The notes: generated by a model not told the origin, from the letters alone. 64,000 nucleotides of DNA from Brevibacterium sp. CCUG 69071 (GCF_021023135.1 NZ_PGFV01000001.1:744001-808000), one strand, 5' to 3'; shown: positions 7,836 through 16,377, numbered from the stretch's first letter. Translations and numbers: made by a program.

Positions 7836-9155
7836 TTACGTATAAAACTGTCCAGGAAACGATTCGGGCTCGGCCGCACTTAAAAGACTCCCAACAAGCG
7901 CCCGCATCGCAGACCAAGAATCTCGATCAACCTCATGGTCTGGCGAAGCGCCCGCAAGGAAGGACCTTATGTTTTTCTGTACATAGGCTTTATCTGCCTT
8001 CGAAAGGCTGCCTTGATAAGCTCCGATTGAAGCAACGGGTCCGGACCACTCAACCTTTGCGAACTCACCGTTCTCTTTGCGCAATACGTCAAGTCCAAAT
8101 TGAAATTCGATCGCCACCGCACGGCCATTGATGTCAAGATTCGAGTCGCCGCTGGGCCCAAGAGTCGGATACGACTCCCCATATGGAACGTCTGGAAGCA
8201 GGAAGTACCGATTGTTGCTTGGACGTGGCTTTGCCTCGAGCTCTCTGGCCGCCGCACGCCCCGCTGCATCATTATCAAGGACACCGACGACGCGATTAGT
8301 TATCCCGGCGGCCGCGAAGGCACGCAGTGTGCGAACAACTTGAGCTGCGTTCAGTTCGGCTCCTGCTTCCCTATCGAAGAAGCGAAACATGTGCGATAGT
8401 TGTGGTGCGACAAGGTCGAGTGCAGATTTCAGGAACTCGGCGTCTGTGACTCCCTCGGTGACGACTACAATCGGTCCGCCTGAGCTCACACTAACTGCGA
8501 GCTCATCCACAGCAAGTTGCGTGATGTTGTCTATGCTTTCGAAGTAGCCAGCGAAGTAGAGATCGTGCAAATCAATCCAAACCTCGTCGTTTGATTCTGA
8601 GGACTCGAGCTGAAGCGCTAGAAGTACTCTACGATCGACTCCTGATTCCAAAAACACTTCGATATAGCGTGAGCAATACTTTTCGATGGGATCGTCTAAC
8701 CGTCCTGATTGGCCAGCCTCATACGCCTGCAGTGCCCGATCCAGCACCTCCTCCTTGGGGACGTTACTAACAACTCCACCCAGATCGAGAACGGAGATAG
8801 CGTCTCCCAGCTGATCTTCCTCGATAACCTCGTAGATGCCGCGTGACAGCTCTCGCCGGCACGCTTCCGCGGTGAAGCCCATTAAAGACAAACGCCGGCG
8901 AATAGTCGACACCTTCGCTAGGTAACCAAATGTACGCGAAGGATCAACTTCCTCTAAGAAGATTTCATCTTCCGCCTGCAGCGCTGCATCATCAGCAGTG
9001 TACAGACGTGACGTTTGTCGTTCGCAGACGTCTAACCAATGTTTATCTGCGACTTTCTCGGTCTCCGTGAATAACGTGAGAAGCGCGAGAGGAGTTTCGT
9101 TCCGACCCCATTGAATCTGATTTCCGCCTCGATAAAGCCACCAACGGTCGCTCAC
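7836..9155 (-). CDS. HEPN/TOPRIM-associated domain protein
   Basis: This 439-residue protein starts MSDRWWLYRGGNQIQWGRNE and continues PLALLTLFTETEKV, which resembles the N-terminal domain of HEPN/Toprim conflict proteins (HEPN_Toprim_N type, PF18871). The C-terminal half has a TOPRIM core: VVTEGVTDAEFL with glutamate 234, then GVLDNDAAGR (291-300) with the D-x-D pair, and a later ESYPTLGPSGDSNLDINGRA segment. TOPRIM plus HEPN predicts nucleic-acid cleavage in a defence setting. No ATPase domain is present. A canonical RX4-6H is not obvious, so HEPN activity is uncertain. Codon choice is clearly more AT-rich than all neighbours, which indicates recent acquisition. Confidence 0.7.
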   Translation of the reverse strand: MSDRWWLYRGGNQIQWGRNETPLALLTLFTETEKVADKHWLDVCERQTSRLYTADDAALQAEDEIFLEEVDPSRTFGYLAKVSTIRRRLSLMGFTAEACRRELSRGIYEVIEEDQLGDAISVLDLGGVVSNVPKEEVLDRALQAYEAGQSGRLDDPIEKYCSRYIEVFLESGVDRRVLLALQLESSESNDEVWIDLHDLYFAGYFESIDNITQLAVDELAVSVSSGGPIVVVTEGVTDAEFLKSALDLVAPQLSHMFRFFDREAGAELNAAQVVRTLRAFAAAGITNRVVGVLDNDAAGRAAARELEAKPRPSNNRYFLLPDVPYGESYPTLGPSGDSNLDINGRAVAIEFQFGLDVLRKENGEFAKVEWSGPVASIGAYQGSLSKADKAYVQKNIRSFLAGASPDHEVDRDSWSAMRALVGSLLSAAEPESFPGQFYT

Positions 9156-9316
9156 TGCCGTTCCTCGTTTCTTGATGTTTCTTGCACAGGACGTGCAGGC
9201 GGATCGCTCTTCTTTACCGTGTGCGCTTCAGCAACCTACTCCACTATCTACAGAAGCGTTTTGAACTTCTAGTCTCGTCAACTCTAGTCACCCTGACGAA
9301 TGCCCCCGACGAACGA
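9156..9316. other. island-to-core junction, no gene seen
   Basis: These 161 bases separate the HEPN/TOPRIM gene from the 3' end of the SpoU methyltransferase gene. I see no tRNA, integrase, terminal repeat or clear promoter. Confidence 0.3.
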
Positions 9317-10549
9317 TTACCGAGTCGCATAAAACGCTACAGCCGCCGAGGCCGCGATGTTCAGCGAGTCCACGCCGTGCATCATCGGAATCGTCACCCG
9401 ACGGTCGAGCCGTCGATCAGCCTGGCGCGTCAGCCCTTGACCTTCTGTACCAAACACCAGTGCGAGATGCGGGTGGTCCTCGGCGACCAGTTCGTCCAGG
9501 CTGATCGCGCCCTCGCCCAGCGTCATGCCTGCCACAACGTATCCGTACTCCTTGATCAAATCGATGTCGTCCGGCCACGAATCGATGCGAGTCCACGGCA
9601 CCTGGAAGACGGTCCCCATCGAGACCCGGATCGAACGACGGTATAGCGGATCCGCACAGCTCGGTGTGACCAGCACAGCATCTACGCCGATTGCCGCGGC
9701 CGATCTAAAAGCGGCTCCGAGATTCGTATGATCAACTATGTTCTCGAAGATCGCAATTCGTGAACGTCGCTTCCTGTTCAAGGCTGATTTGGCGACTTCT
9801 AACGGGACGTTCTCGACAGAGTTCGCGCGAGTGCGAAGATGGTCCGTAGCTGGGCTGCCAGTCGTCGGCTCGAGGATATGATCGACCACAGGATCTGCAG
9901 CCTCGGAACGCGAAAATCGACTCGTATTCGAGGACTCAGCGCCTCCGTGTGCAGGTTTGGAACCCCACACGTTCGTGTGGTCGACGACGTCTTCGATGAC
10001 GACGATGCGCCGAGCATCCGCCACAAGCTCCGACACCGCAGGCAACGATGGGCGATGCATGGCCGCAAGAGCCCCGCGGTGGAGGTGGAAGCCGGTGAGC
10101 GATTCCACGGCGGCATCGGTGCCGATGAAGATCGGCACATCGTGTTCGGCGATGAGGTCGGCGAGGTCGAAGAGCCATTTGGGACTGGTCAGGAAGGACC
10201 GCGGCACAAGACCCGCGGCATGGGCGCGCCGGATGATCTTCGAGGATTCGGCGATGAACAGTCCTTCGGCGGGCTCTCGAATGCTGCGCAGTGCGACGTC
10301 CGTCAGCTGCGTGTAGTCGTGCAGCGACCCCAGGTTTCCGTTCGCAGCAGGGCCGTCGGTGACGTCCCCGCGGGGACGCCCACCCACGGCCCCGCCGGTG
10401 CCGCCAGCCCCGCCGGTGCCGCCAGCCCCGCCAGCGGCGGCCAGGGATGATTCGTCGAAGAAGTGCAGCCGCGCCTCGGCGATGCCGAGTTCCGTCGCCC
10501 GCGCCCGGATCTGCTCACGCGTCAGCGGGGCCTTGGCCGGGGTGTTCAC
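9317..10549 (-). CDS. TrmH/SpoU-family RNA 2'-O-methyltransferase, with internal motif duplication
   Basis: SAM-dependent ribose methyltransferase of rRNA or tRNA. Residues 75-170 form the substrate-binding domain (FIAESSKIIRRAHAAGL). The SPOUT catalytic part has motif 1 NLGAAFRSAAAIG (276-288), motif 2 LVFGTEGQGL (364-373) and motif 3 IPMMHGVDSLNIAASAAVAF (387-406). Two features are odd. A Gly/Ala/Thr-rich stretch fills residues 39-57. The SPOUT entry motif occurs twice: RIVVIEDVVDHTNV (181-194) and RIAIFENIVDHTNL (264-277), separated by about 70 residues of unrelated sequence. The part from 9317 to about 9965 has lower GC than the part upstream. The gene borders the defence island and may be a recombination chimera. 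The intact second copy should still be active. Confidence 0.88.
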   Translation of the reverse strand: MNTPAKAPLTREQIRARATELGIAEARLHFFDESSLAAAGGAGGTGGAGGTGGAVGGRPRGDVTDGPAANGNLGSLHDYTQLTDVALRSIREPAEGLFIAESSKIIRRAHAAGLVPRSFLTSPKWLFDLADLIAEHDVPIFIGTDAAVESLTGFHLHRGALAAMHRPSLPAVSELVADARRIVVIEDVVDHTNVWGSKPAHGGAESSNTSRFSRSEAADPVVDHILEPTTGSPATDHLRTRANSVENVPLEVAKSALNRKRRSRIAIFENIVDHTNLGAAFRSAAAIGVDAVLVTPSCADPLYRRSIRVSMGTVFQVPWTRIDSWPDDIDLIKEYGYVVAGMTLGEGAISLDELVAEDHPHLALVFGTEGQGLTRQADRRLDRRVTIPMMHGVDSLNIAASAAVAFYATR

Positions 10550-10562
10550 TGCTCGTCAACTC

Positions 10563-11393
10563 TCACAGCGCCAAGATCCGCCAGATCGCGACGAGGCCGA
10601 GGATGACGATGATCGTGCGCAGCAGCACCGGCGAGAACTTCCGACCGATGCGGGCCCCGAAGTATCCGCCGATGAGCGAACCCACGGCGATGCAGATGAC
10701 GGCGATCCAGCTGATCCGGTCGTGGCCGACGATGATGTAGGTGCTCGCCGAGACGGTGTTGACGACGAGGACGAGCACGTTCTTCAGACCGTTGAGCCGC
10801 TGCAGGTCATCGGGAAGCAGCAGTCCGAGCAGGGCGATGAGGATGATTCCCTGCGCGGCGGCGAAGTACCCGCCGTAGATCGCGGTCAGGAAGACGACGA
10901 GGAGCACAGCGAGGTAGCGTCCGGTCGACAGCGTATCCCCCACCGAGGCGGCCACATGCTCACGTCCAGCCCGTTCGGCTCGACGCAGCGACCGGTTCTT
11001 CAGGTAGCGCGAGAGCGCCGGCTGGCCGACGACCATGATCAGGGCCACGACGAGGAGGACGGGAACGATCGTCTCGAAGGCGTCCTCGGGCAGGTGCAGC
11101 AGCAGATACGCCCCGGTCAGCGACCCGAGCAGCGAGGCAGGCACGAAGCCGAGGATGCGTCGCCACTGCCCGCGCAGCTCCTCCCGGTACCCGAACGAGG
11201 AGGCGATGTTGCCGGGGATGAGGCCGACGGCGTTGCTCATCGTCGACACCACCGGGGGCACACCGAAGGCGACCAGGGCGGGGAAGGTGATGAGCGTGCC
11301 CGAACCGACGACGGCGTTGATGCCGCCTGCGCCGATGCCTGCGAGGACGATCAGCGCGATCTGCCACAGCTCCATGCCGAGGATCGGCTCCAT
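10563..11393 (-). CDS. TauE/SafE family permease
   Basis: This integral membrane protein of 276 residues has about eight predicted transmembrane segments and the family hallmarks GIGAGGINAVVGSGTLITFP near the N-terminus and YGGYFAAAQG in the second half. The family moves sulfite, sulfonates or related anions; the substrate here is unknown. Its ATG overlaps the stop of the upstream ABC ATPase by one base (TAATG), so the two are co-transcribed. An in-frame ATG six codons later (MELWQI) is an alternative start. Confidence 0.85.
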   Translation of the reverse strand: MEPILGMELWQIALIVLAGIGAGGINAVVGSGTLITFPALVAFGVPPVVSTMSNAVGLIPGNIASSFGYREELRGQWRRILGFVPASLLGSLTGAYLLLHLPEDAFETIVPVLLVVALIMVVGQPALSRYLKNRSLRRAERAGREHVAASVGDTLSTGRYLAVLLVVFLTAIYGGYFAAAQGIILIALLGLLLPDDLQRLNGLKNVLVLVVNTVSASTYIIVGHDRISWIAVICIAVGSLIGGYFGARIGRKFSPVLLRTIIVILGLVAIWRILAL

Positions 11394-12181
11394 TACGAGA
11401 GCTGGGAGCGAGCGTGGAACCGCTGACCGTCGCGAGTGAGCTTGACGTCGATGCCGAAGGTCGCCGCGAGATTGTCAGCCGTCAGAGTCTCATCGATGGG
11501 TCCGGCGGCGAGGTCGGTGCCTTCGGCGAGCAGCAGCACATGGGTGATCCCCGCAGGGATCTCCTCGACGTGGTGGGTGACCATGATCGTGGCCGGCGCC
11601 CACTTCGAGGACAGGATCTCCGTCATCGCGGACAGCAGCTCTTCACGGCCGCCGAGGTCGAGTCCCGAGGCCGGCTCGTCGAGGAGCAGCAGCTCCGGGT
11701 CGGTCATCAGCGCACGGGCGATCTGGACGCGCTTGCGCTCTCCCTCGGACAGGGTGCCGAAGGTGCGGTCGGCCAGATGCGTGATGTTGAACGCGCCGAG
11801 GAGGTCCTTGGCACGGTCGATGTCGGTGGTCTCATACTGCTCGACCCACCGGCCGGTCACGCCGTAGGCGGCGGTGAGCACGGTGTCGAGCACGGCTTCG
11901 GACAGGGGGATCCGGTTGGCCAGGGCGGTCGAGGCGTAGCCGATGCGCGGCCGCAGTTCGAACACGTCGACGCGTCCGAGGCGTTCTTCGAGGATGCCAA
12001 CCTTGCCGGTCGTGGGGTGCATTCGTCCCGCTGCGAGTTCGAGCAGAGTCGTCTTCCCGGCGCCGTTGGGTCCGAGGACGGCCCAATGCTCGCCTTCGGA
12101 AACGGTCAGGGAGAAATCGCGGAGGAGGAAATTCTCCCCCCGGCGGACGGAAACGGAATCCACAGTCAGGACATCACTCAT
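11393..12181 (-). CDS. ABC transporter ATP-binding protein
   Basis: This is a single ABC ATPase domain of 262 residues, with Walker A GPNGAGKT (37-44), signature LSEGE (144-148) and Walker B LLLLDEP (164-170), followed by the H-loop in MVTHHVEEIP. The sequence HHVEEIPAGITHVLLL resembles the ModF/YlmA-type stand-alone ATPases. No permease of its own is adjacent; the downstream TauE-type permease is not an ABC partner. Substrate unknown. It lies head to head with the gene at 12226, only 44 bases apart. Confidence 0.8.
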   Translation of the reverse strand: MSDVLTVDSVSVRRGENFLLRDFSLTVSEGEHWAVLGPNGAGKTTLLELAAGRMHPTTGKVGILEERLGRVDVFELRPRIGYASTALANRIPLSEAVLDTVLTAAYGVTGRWVEQYETTDIDRAKDLLGAFNITHLADRTFGTLSEGERKRVQIARALMTDPELLLLDEPASGLDLGGREELLSAMTEILSSKWAPATIMVTHHVEEIPAGITHVLLLAEGTDLAAGPIDETLTADNLAATFGIDVKLTRDGQRFHARSQLS

Positions 12182-12211
12182 ATCTTCAGACTCTATCGCA
12201 GGCGCGGCGTC

Positions 12212-12217
12212 TATTCT
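12212..12217 (+). promoter_or_regulatory. -10 element, probable leaderless promoter
   Basis: TATTCT at 12212-12217 lies eight bases before the ATG at 12226, and no ribosome site is present. This spacing would place the transcript start at or next to the start codon, as is common in actinobacteria. Confidence 0.45.
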
Positions 12218-12225
12218 GGTTCGAC

Positions 12226-12960
12226 ATGGACCTCACTACCGACTCACTGCTGCTGGCCCTGGCACTCAACCACCGTCTGAGCTCGACGCTTGCTCCCGAC
12301 GAGGTCAGTGCCGCCTTTCTCGACGATGATCGTGACGTTCCTCTCATCGTCTCCGATGCCGTGCTCGGGACCACCCCGCCGACGGGGCTGCTCCTGTTCG
12401 CCGCCGAGGCGGCCGCGGCCGGGATCACGCATGCTCGCTTGGCGCTGCACCACCCGTCCCTGCCGCACACCACCCCGCCGGTGGACAAGGCCGACCGCAC
12501 CAAGGTGGGACGGCATCCCGCCCCGATCGTCCTGCACCGGGGCACGCAGCAGCTCGGCATCGTCCTCATCGGCGCCGAGGCGAACGTCGAGGTCCTCGCC
12601 TGCCGGGAGACGGTCTTCCGCCCGGTCACGGTCGAAACCCCCGCCGAGGCGCTGCGACGTCTGCGTCTGCTCGTGATGGAGGGGCTCTCGCTCATCGAAT
12701 CCATCGATGTTCCGGCCGAATGGCGTGAGGGTCCGTGGCGGGACTGGCAGGAGGAGCTCTCTACCTCGCATCCGATCTCCCGACTGATCCCGCGGGCAGC
12801 GGATTCCCGGGCGATCTATGCCGCCCTCGACATCCACCACCGCATGGCTTCGGTGCTCGCCCCGGCGACGGTCGAGCCGCCGGAGTTCGGCGGTCTGCTC
12901 TCCCGCCTGCACCCCGCGGCTGCCGACTACATCATGGCGGTGGCTACGATGAAGGGGTGA
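12226..12960 (+). CDS. conserved hypothetical protein
   Basis: This 244-residue soluble protein is unrecognised. It starts MDLTTDSLLLALALNHRLSS and contains GLLLFAAEAAAAGITHARLAL and VLHRGTQQLGIVLIGAEANV, both of alpha/beta appearance. The last third is proline- and alanine-rich. Its stop overlaps the start of serB (GTGA), so it is translated together with phosphoserine phosphatase. Codon use matches the core genome. It may have a housekeeping function in this lineage, but nothing specific can be said. Confidence 0.7.
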   Translation: MDLTTDSLLLALALNHRLSSTLAPDEVSAAFLDDDRDVPLIVSDAVLGTTPPTGLLLFAAEAAAAGITHARLALHHPSLPHTTPPVDKADRTKVGRHPAPIVLHRGTQQLGIVLIGAEANVEVLACRETVFRPVTVETPAEALRRLRLLVMEGLSLIESIDVPAEWREGPWRDWQEELSTSHPISRLIPRAADSRAIYAALDIHHRMASVLAPATVEPPEFGGLLSRLHPAAADYIMAVATMKG

Positions 12961-13625
12961 ATGACTCAACACTCCCCGTGCAGCTGCTCGTCATGGACGT
13001 CGATTCCACGTTCATCAATGAGGAGGTCATCGACCTCATCGCCGTCCATGCCGACGTCGGCGAGCAGGTCGCCGACATCACCGAGAGAGCGATGGCCGGT
13101 GAACTCGACTTCGCCGCCTCCCTGGCCGAACGGGTGGCCCTCCTCGACGGCCTGCCGGTGTCCGTGCTCGACGAGGTCCGGGCGCAGATCTCCCTCACCG
13201 AGGGAGCGCGAGAGCTGGTGGCCGCCGTGCAGGAGGCCGGAGGCGTCGTCGCACTGGTCTCGGGCGGTTTCACCCCAATCATCGCACCTGTGGCCGCTGA
13301 GCTGGGCATCGAGGAGGTGCACGCGAACGGTCTCGAGATCGTCGACGACCATCTGACCGGGCGCACCAGCGGTCGGGTCATCGATCCGAGCGCGAAGGCC
13401 GAGATCTTCACCGATCTGGCCCGCCGGTACGAATGCGAACCTGCCCGCACCGTCGCGATCGGCGACGGGGCCAATGACATCGGCATGATCGAGGCCGCGG
13501 GTCTCGGAGTGGCCTTCTGCGCCAAGCCGGCGCTGGCCCAGGTCGCCGATGCCGCGGTGACGACACGGGACCTGCGTGAGGTCCTCACCCTCATCGCAGC
13601 GCGCACGGGCGCCGCGGACATCTGA
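12957..13625 (+). CDS. serB: phosphoserine phosphatase
   Basis: This HAD-superfamily enzyme catalyses the last step of serine synthesis, hydrolysing phosphoserine. Motif I is DVDST (residues 14-18, with both catalytic aspartates), motif II SGG (102-104), the lysine of motif III about 147, and motif IV GDGAND (169-174). At 222 residues it lacks the N-terminal ACT domains of mycobacterial SerB2 and is the short form. I chose the GTG at 12957, which overlaps the preceding stop by four bases; longer readings run into the upstream gene in another frame. It converges on the SixA-like gene. Confidence 0.9.
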   Translation: MNDSTLPVQLLVMDVDSTFINEEVIDLIAVHADVGEQVADITERAMAGELDFAASLAERVALLDGLPVSVLDEVRAQISLTEGARELVAAVQEAGGVVALVSGGFTPIIAPVAAELGIEEVHANGLEIVDDHLTGRTSGRVIDPSAKAEIFTDLARRYECEPARTVAIGDGANDIGMIEAAGLGVAFCAKPALAQVADAAVTTRDLREVLTLIAARTGAADI

Positions 13626-13650
13626 GGCTGAGCCCGACCCGGCCCGGCCC

Positions 13651-14175
13651 TCAGACTCCGCGGAACACGCGGATTTCGGGGGCCGGGTAGTCCCCGGGTT
13701 CGACGTTCCAGCTTTCGAGGTCGAAGACCGCGATCGAGGAGGGACGGAACTCCTCGGGAACTCCGGTGGCCGGGCTCAGGTGGCCGACCACCTCGGCGAC
13801 GGTGGGCTGATGGCCCACGATGTAGGCGCAGTCGGATTCCGCCGGGATCGAATTGATCGCATCCAACCAGTCCTCGACGCCGCCCTGGTAGAGGGAGGCG
13901 TCCTGCCGCAGCTCAAGTCCGCCGACGCTGTCGGCGTCGGCGTCGGCGTCACTGTCATCTCCGGTCACCCGGTTGACGGCCTCGACGACGGCCTGCCCGG
14001 TCTGCACCGTGCGCCTGGCCGCCGAGGCGATGGCCACATCGGGTGACCATCGCTCGGCGATCTCTGCCCCCGCTTCGATCGCCTGCGCCAGACCCGTGGG
14101 GTTGAGCGAGCGTTCGAAGTCGGTCGGACCTTCGGCCTCGGCCTTGGCATGGCGGGCGAGAATAAGCACAGGCAT
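13651..14175 (-). CDS. SixA-like histidine phosphatase
   Basis: This is a branch-2-type histidine phosphatase of 174 residues. The catalytic RHA motif is at residues 8-10, the second arginine in AARRTVQT (about 54) and the second histidine in YIVGHQPTV (H122). SixA dephosphorylates phosphohistidine on signalling proteins in E. coli; actinobacterial homologues are mostly uncharacterised. A run of (Asp-Ala) repeats (DSDADADAD, residues 75-83) comes from a GTCGGC-type repeat at about 13930-13955 and probably forms a surface loop of variable length. Confidence 0.8.
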   Translation of the reverse strand: MPVLILARHAKAEAEGPTDFERSLNPTGLAQAIEAGAEIAERWSPDVAIASAARRTVQTGQAVVEAVNRVTGDDSDADADADSVGGLELRQDASLYQGGVEDWLDAINSIPAESDCAYIVGHQPTVAEVVGHLSPATGVPEEFRPSSIAVFDLESWNVEPGDYPAPEIRVFRGV

Positions 14176-14223
14176 CGTCGGGCTCCGTTTCGGGCTGCTG
14201 CGGGTTGTGTCTCGGGCGCTGAG

Positions 14224-14982
14224 TCAGGCGCCGGTGGAGTGGAAGCCGCCGTCGACGTGGACCATCTCGCCGGTGGTCGCGGGGAACCAGTCGGAGAGCA
14301 GCGCCACGATGGCCTTGCCGGCAGGGGTGGTGTCCTTCTGGTCCCAGCCCAGCGGTGCCCGATCGCCCCACATGTCCTCGAGGGTCCCGAAGCCGGGGAT
14401 GGAGGTCGCCGCGGTCGTCTTCAGCGGTCCGGCCGAGACGAGGTTGACGCGCACACCGTCTTCGCCGACGTACTTCGCGAGGTAGCGGGCGGTGGATTCG
14501 AAGGCGGCCTTGGCCACACCCATCCAGTCGTAGACGGGCCAGGAGATGGTGGCGTCGAAGGTCAGTCCGACGACGCCGGCGCCCTTGTTGAGCGCGGGCT
14601 TGGCGGCCACGGTGATGGCCTTGAGCGAGTAGGCCGAGACGTGGATGGCCGCGGACACCGATTCCCACGGGGTGTCGAGGAACACGCCGCCGAGTGCGTC
14701 CTTCGGGGCGAAGGCGATCGCGTGGACGATGCCGTCGATGTTGCCTTCGAGGCGCTCGGGCAGGGCCGCGAGATCCTCTTCGTTGGTGGCATCGAGTTCG
14801 ATGACCTTCGGGGTCTGGGGCAGGCGTTCGGCGATGACCTGTGTGATCTTCATCTGGCGGCCGAAGCTGGAGAGGATGACTTCGGCACCCTGCTCCTGAG
14901 CGATGCGGGCCGCGGCGAAGGCGATCGAGGCCTCGGTGAGCACGCCGGTGACGAGGATGCGCTTTCCGTCAAGAATTCCCAT
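14224..14982 (-). CDS. fabI: enoyl-[acyl-carrier-protein] reductase, InhA/FabI type
   Basis: NADH-dependent reductase for the last step of each fatty acid elongation cycle. It starts MGILDGKRILVTGVLTEASIA with the atypical SDR nucleotide site of FabI/InhA. The catalytic tyrosine and lysine are in YDWMGVAK (Y151, K158), and DWFPATTGEMVHVDGG closes the fold. The sequence is close to InhA throughout. At the position of InhA Ser94 (within VHSIGFMP) it has alanine 88 (VHAIAFAP). A fabG gene lies 93 bases upstream on the same strand, like the mabA-inhA operon of mycobacteria. Confidence 0.92.
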   Translation of the reverse strand: MGILDGKRILVTGVLTEASIAFAAARIAQEQGAEVILSSFGRQMKITQVIAERLPQTPKVIELDATNEEDLAALPERLEGNIDGIVHAIAFAPKDALGGVFLDTPWESVSAAIHVSAYSLKAITVAAKPALNKGAGVVGLTFDATISWPVYDWMGVAKAAFESTARYLAKYVGEDGVRVNLVSAGPLKTTAATSIPGFGTLEDMWGDRAPLGWDQKDTTPAGKAIVALLSDWFPATTGEMVHVDGGFHSTGA

Positions 14983-15075
14983 GGTGGTCCTTTCAGACTG
15001 TGTGTGGTCGAACTGAATCGTGTCGAACCTGTCGGGTTCGACGTCTCCGCTGTGAAGTCTAGGCGCTGAGGGGAC

Positions 15076-15786
15076 TCAGTGTCCCATTCCCAGTCCGCCG
15101 TCGACGGGAATGACCGCGCCGGAGATGTAGGCGGCCTCGTCCGAGGACACCCAGCGCACGACCTTCGCGACCTCGCTCGCCTCGGCGAAGCGCTTCGCGG
15201 GGATGGTCGCGAGGTATTCCTTCTGCTGCTTCTCGTCGAGCTCATCGGTCATGTCGGTGCGGATGAATCCGGGGGCGACGACATTGGCGGTGATGCCGCG
15301 TGAGCCGAGCTCACGGGTGATCGACCGTGCGAAGCCGACGAGACCGGCCTTCGAGGAGGAGTAGTTCGCCTGTCCCGGGACTCCGTAGAGGCCGGAGACC
15401 GAGGAGATGAGCACGATGCGGCCCTGCTTGGCCCGAATCATGTTCGTGATCCCGCGCTTGACCGTGCGGAAGGCACCGGTGAGGTTCGTGTCGACGACGG
15501 CTCCGAAGTCCTCGTCGCTCATGCGCATGAGCAGGTTGTCGCGGGTGATCCCGGCGTTGGCGACGACGACCTCGACGGGTCCGAGCTTCTCCTCGATCTC
15601 CTGGTAGGCACGGTCGAGGGACTCGGTGTCGGTGACGTCGGCGGCGACGGCCAAGGCGCCTTCGGGCGCGTCACCGTTGCGGGAGGTGACGGCGACCTTG
15701 TCGCCCTGGGCAAGGAATTCCTCGGCGATGGTGCGCCCGATTCCGCGGTTGCCTCCGGTCACGAGGACGATGCGTGGTTCTGACAA
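15076..15786 (-). CDS. fabG: 3-oxoacyl-[acyl-carrier-protein] reductase
   Basis: NADPH-dependent SDR enzyme of type II fatty acid synthesis that reduces beta-ketoacyl-ACP. The cofactor motif is TGGNRGIG (10-17), NAG is at 77-79 and the catalytic set is S129, Y142 and K146 (YSSSK). The length of 236 residues is typical. The start codon is TTG, preceded by AGGAGAGA five bases away; no ATG fits. It forms an operon with the InhA-type reductase downstream. Confidence 0.9.
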   Translation of the reverse strand: MSEPRIVLVTGGNRGIGRTIAEEFLAQGDKVAVTSRNGDAPEGALAVAADVTDTESLDRAYQEIEEKLGPVEVVVANAGITRDNLLMRMSDEDFGAVVDTNLTGAFRTVKRGITNMIRAKQGRIVLISSVSGLYGVPGQANYSSSKAGLVGFARSITRELGSRGITANVVAPGFIRTDMTDELDEKQQKEYLATIPAKRFAEASEVAKVVRWVSSDEAAYISGAVIPVDGGLGMGH

Positions 15787-15933
15787 GAATCTCTCCTGTT
15801 GGTGGACAATGATGATTGGTCGATGCTGTGGACCAATGCTGCCGTGACTAACCTATCGTGAACCGCCCCGCGTCGATACGACTCACACAAACGAAGAGTA
15901 TGATTTTGTAGCAGTAATCGATCGAAGAAGGTT

Positions 15934-16377
15934 ATGGCCAAGCACCCGCAGCAGATCACCACGGCAGACACCGCCCTTGACGACGACATGAAGTCGCGGA
16001 TCATCAAGTACTCGATCACCATGGGCATCAGGACACTCTGCTTCGTGGGGGCGTACTTCGCATTCGTCGCCGATCTCCATGTGCTCATGTGGATCCTTGT
16101 CGCCGGTGCCGTGCTGCTGCCCTATCCGGCTGTGATCTTCGCCAACGCGGGTCGTGAACGCAGCAGCAACGACTCGACCGCGCTCATCGACTCCGCTCCG
16201 CTGGCCGAGCTGCCGCCGTCCACCGGCGAGACCATCTCCTCGGACACCGTCAGCGGGGACACCGTCAGTGGGGAGACCGTCAGCGGGGACATCGTGCCCG
16301 GCGATCTCGCCGAAGATGACGATGAGTCCCCAGCTGCGAATCCCAGCCGTCCTCGGACCAGGGGTGAGGATTCGTGA
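15934..16377 (+). CDS. DUF3099 membrane protein
   Basis: This actinobacterial protein has two transmembrane helices (residues about 37-55 and 58-76) after the typical MKSRIIKYSITMGIRTLCFV segment. The role is unknown. The cytoplasmic tail of about 70 residues is acidic, probably disordered, and contains four 5-residue repeats of the form DTVSG encoded by 15-bp tandem units (16243-16302). GAAGAAGG lies just before the ATG. A TATGAT hexamer at 15899-15904 is a candidate -10 element. Its stop overlaps the next gene (GTGA). Confidence 0.75.
   Translation: MAKHPQQITTADTALDDDMKSRIIKYSITMGIRTLCFVGAYFAFVADLHVLMWILVAGAVLLPYPAVIFANAGRERSSNDSTALIDSAPLAELPPSTGETISSDTVSGDTVSGETVSGDIVPGDLAEDDDESPAANPSRPRTRGEDS
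16243..16302 (+). repeat. 15-bp tandem repeats, four units, inside the DUF3099 gene
   Basis: The units are GACACCGTCAGCGGG, GACACCGTCAGTGGG, GAGACCGTCAGCGGG and the diverged GACATCGTGCCCGGC. They encode DTVSG-like repeats. In-frame length change by slippage would be tolerated. Confidence 0.85.

Noticed and set aside
9156-9316. Integrase attachment site or tRNA at the island border
   Set aside because: No tRNA cloverleaf, integrase gene or exact repeat pair was found in the window; the other island end lies outside it.
10365-10440. CRISPR-like short repeats near 10,400
   Set aside because: They are in-frame codons for a Gly/Ala/Thr-rich stretch of the SpoU protein, without spacers.
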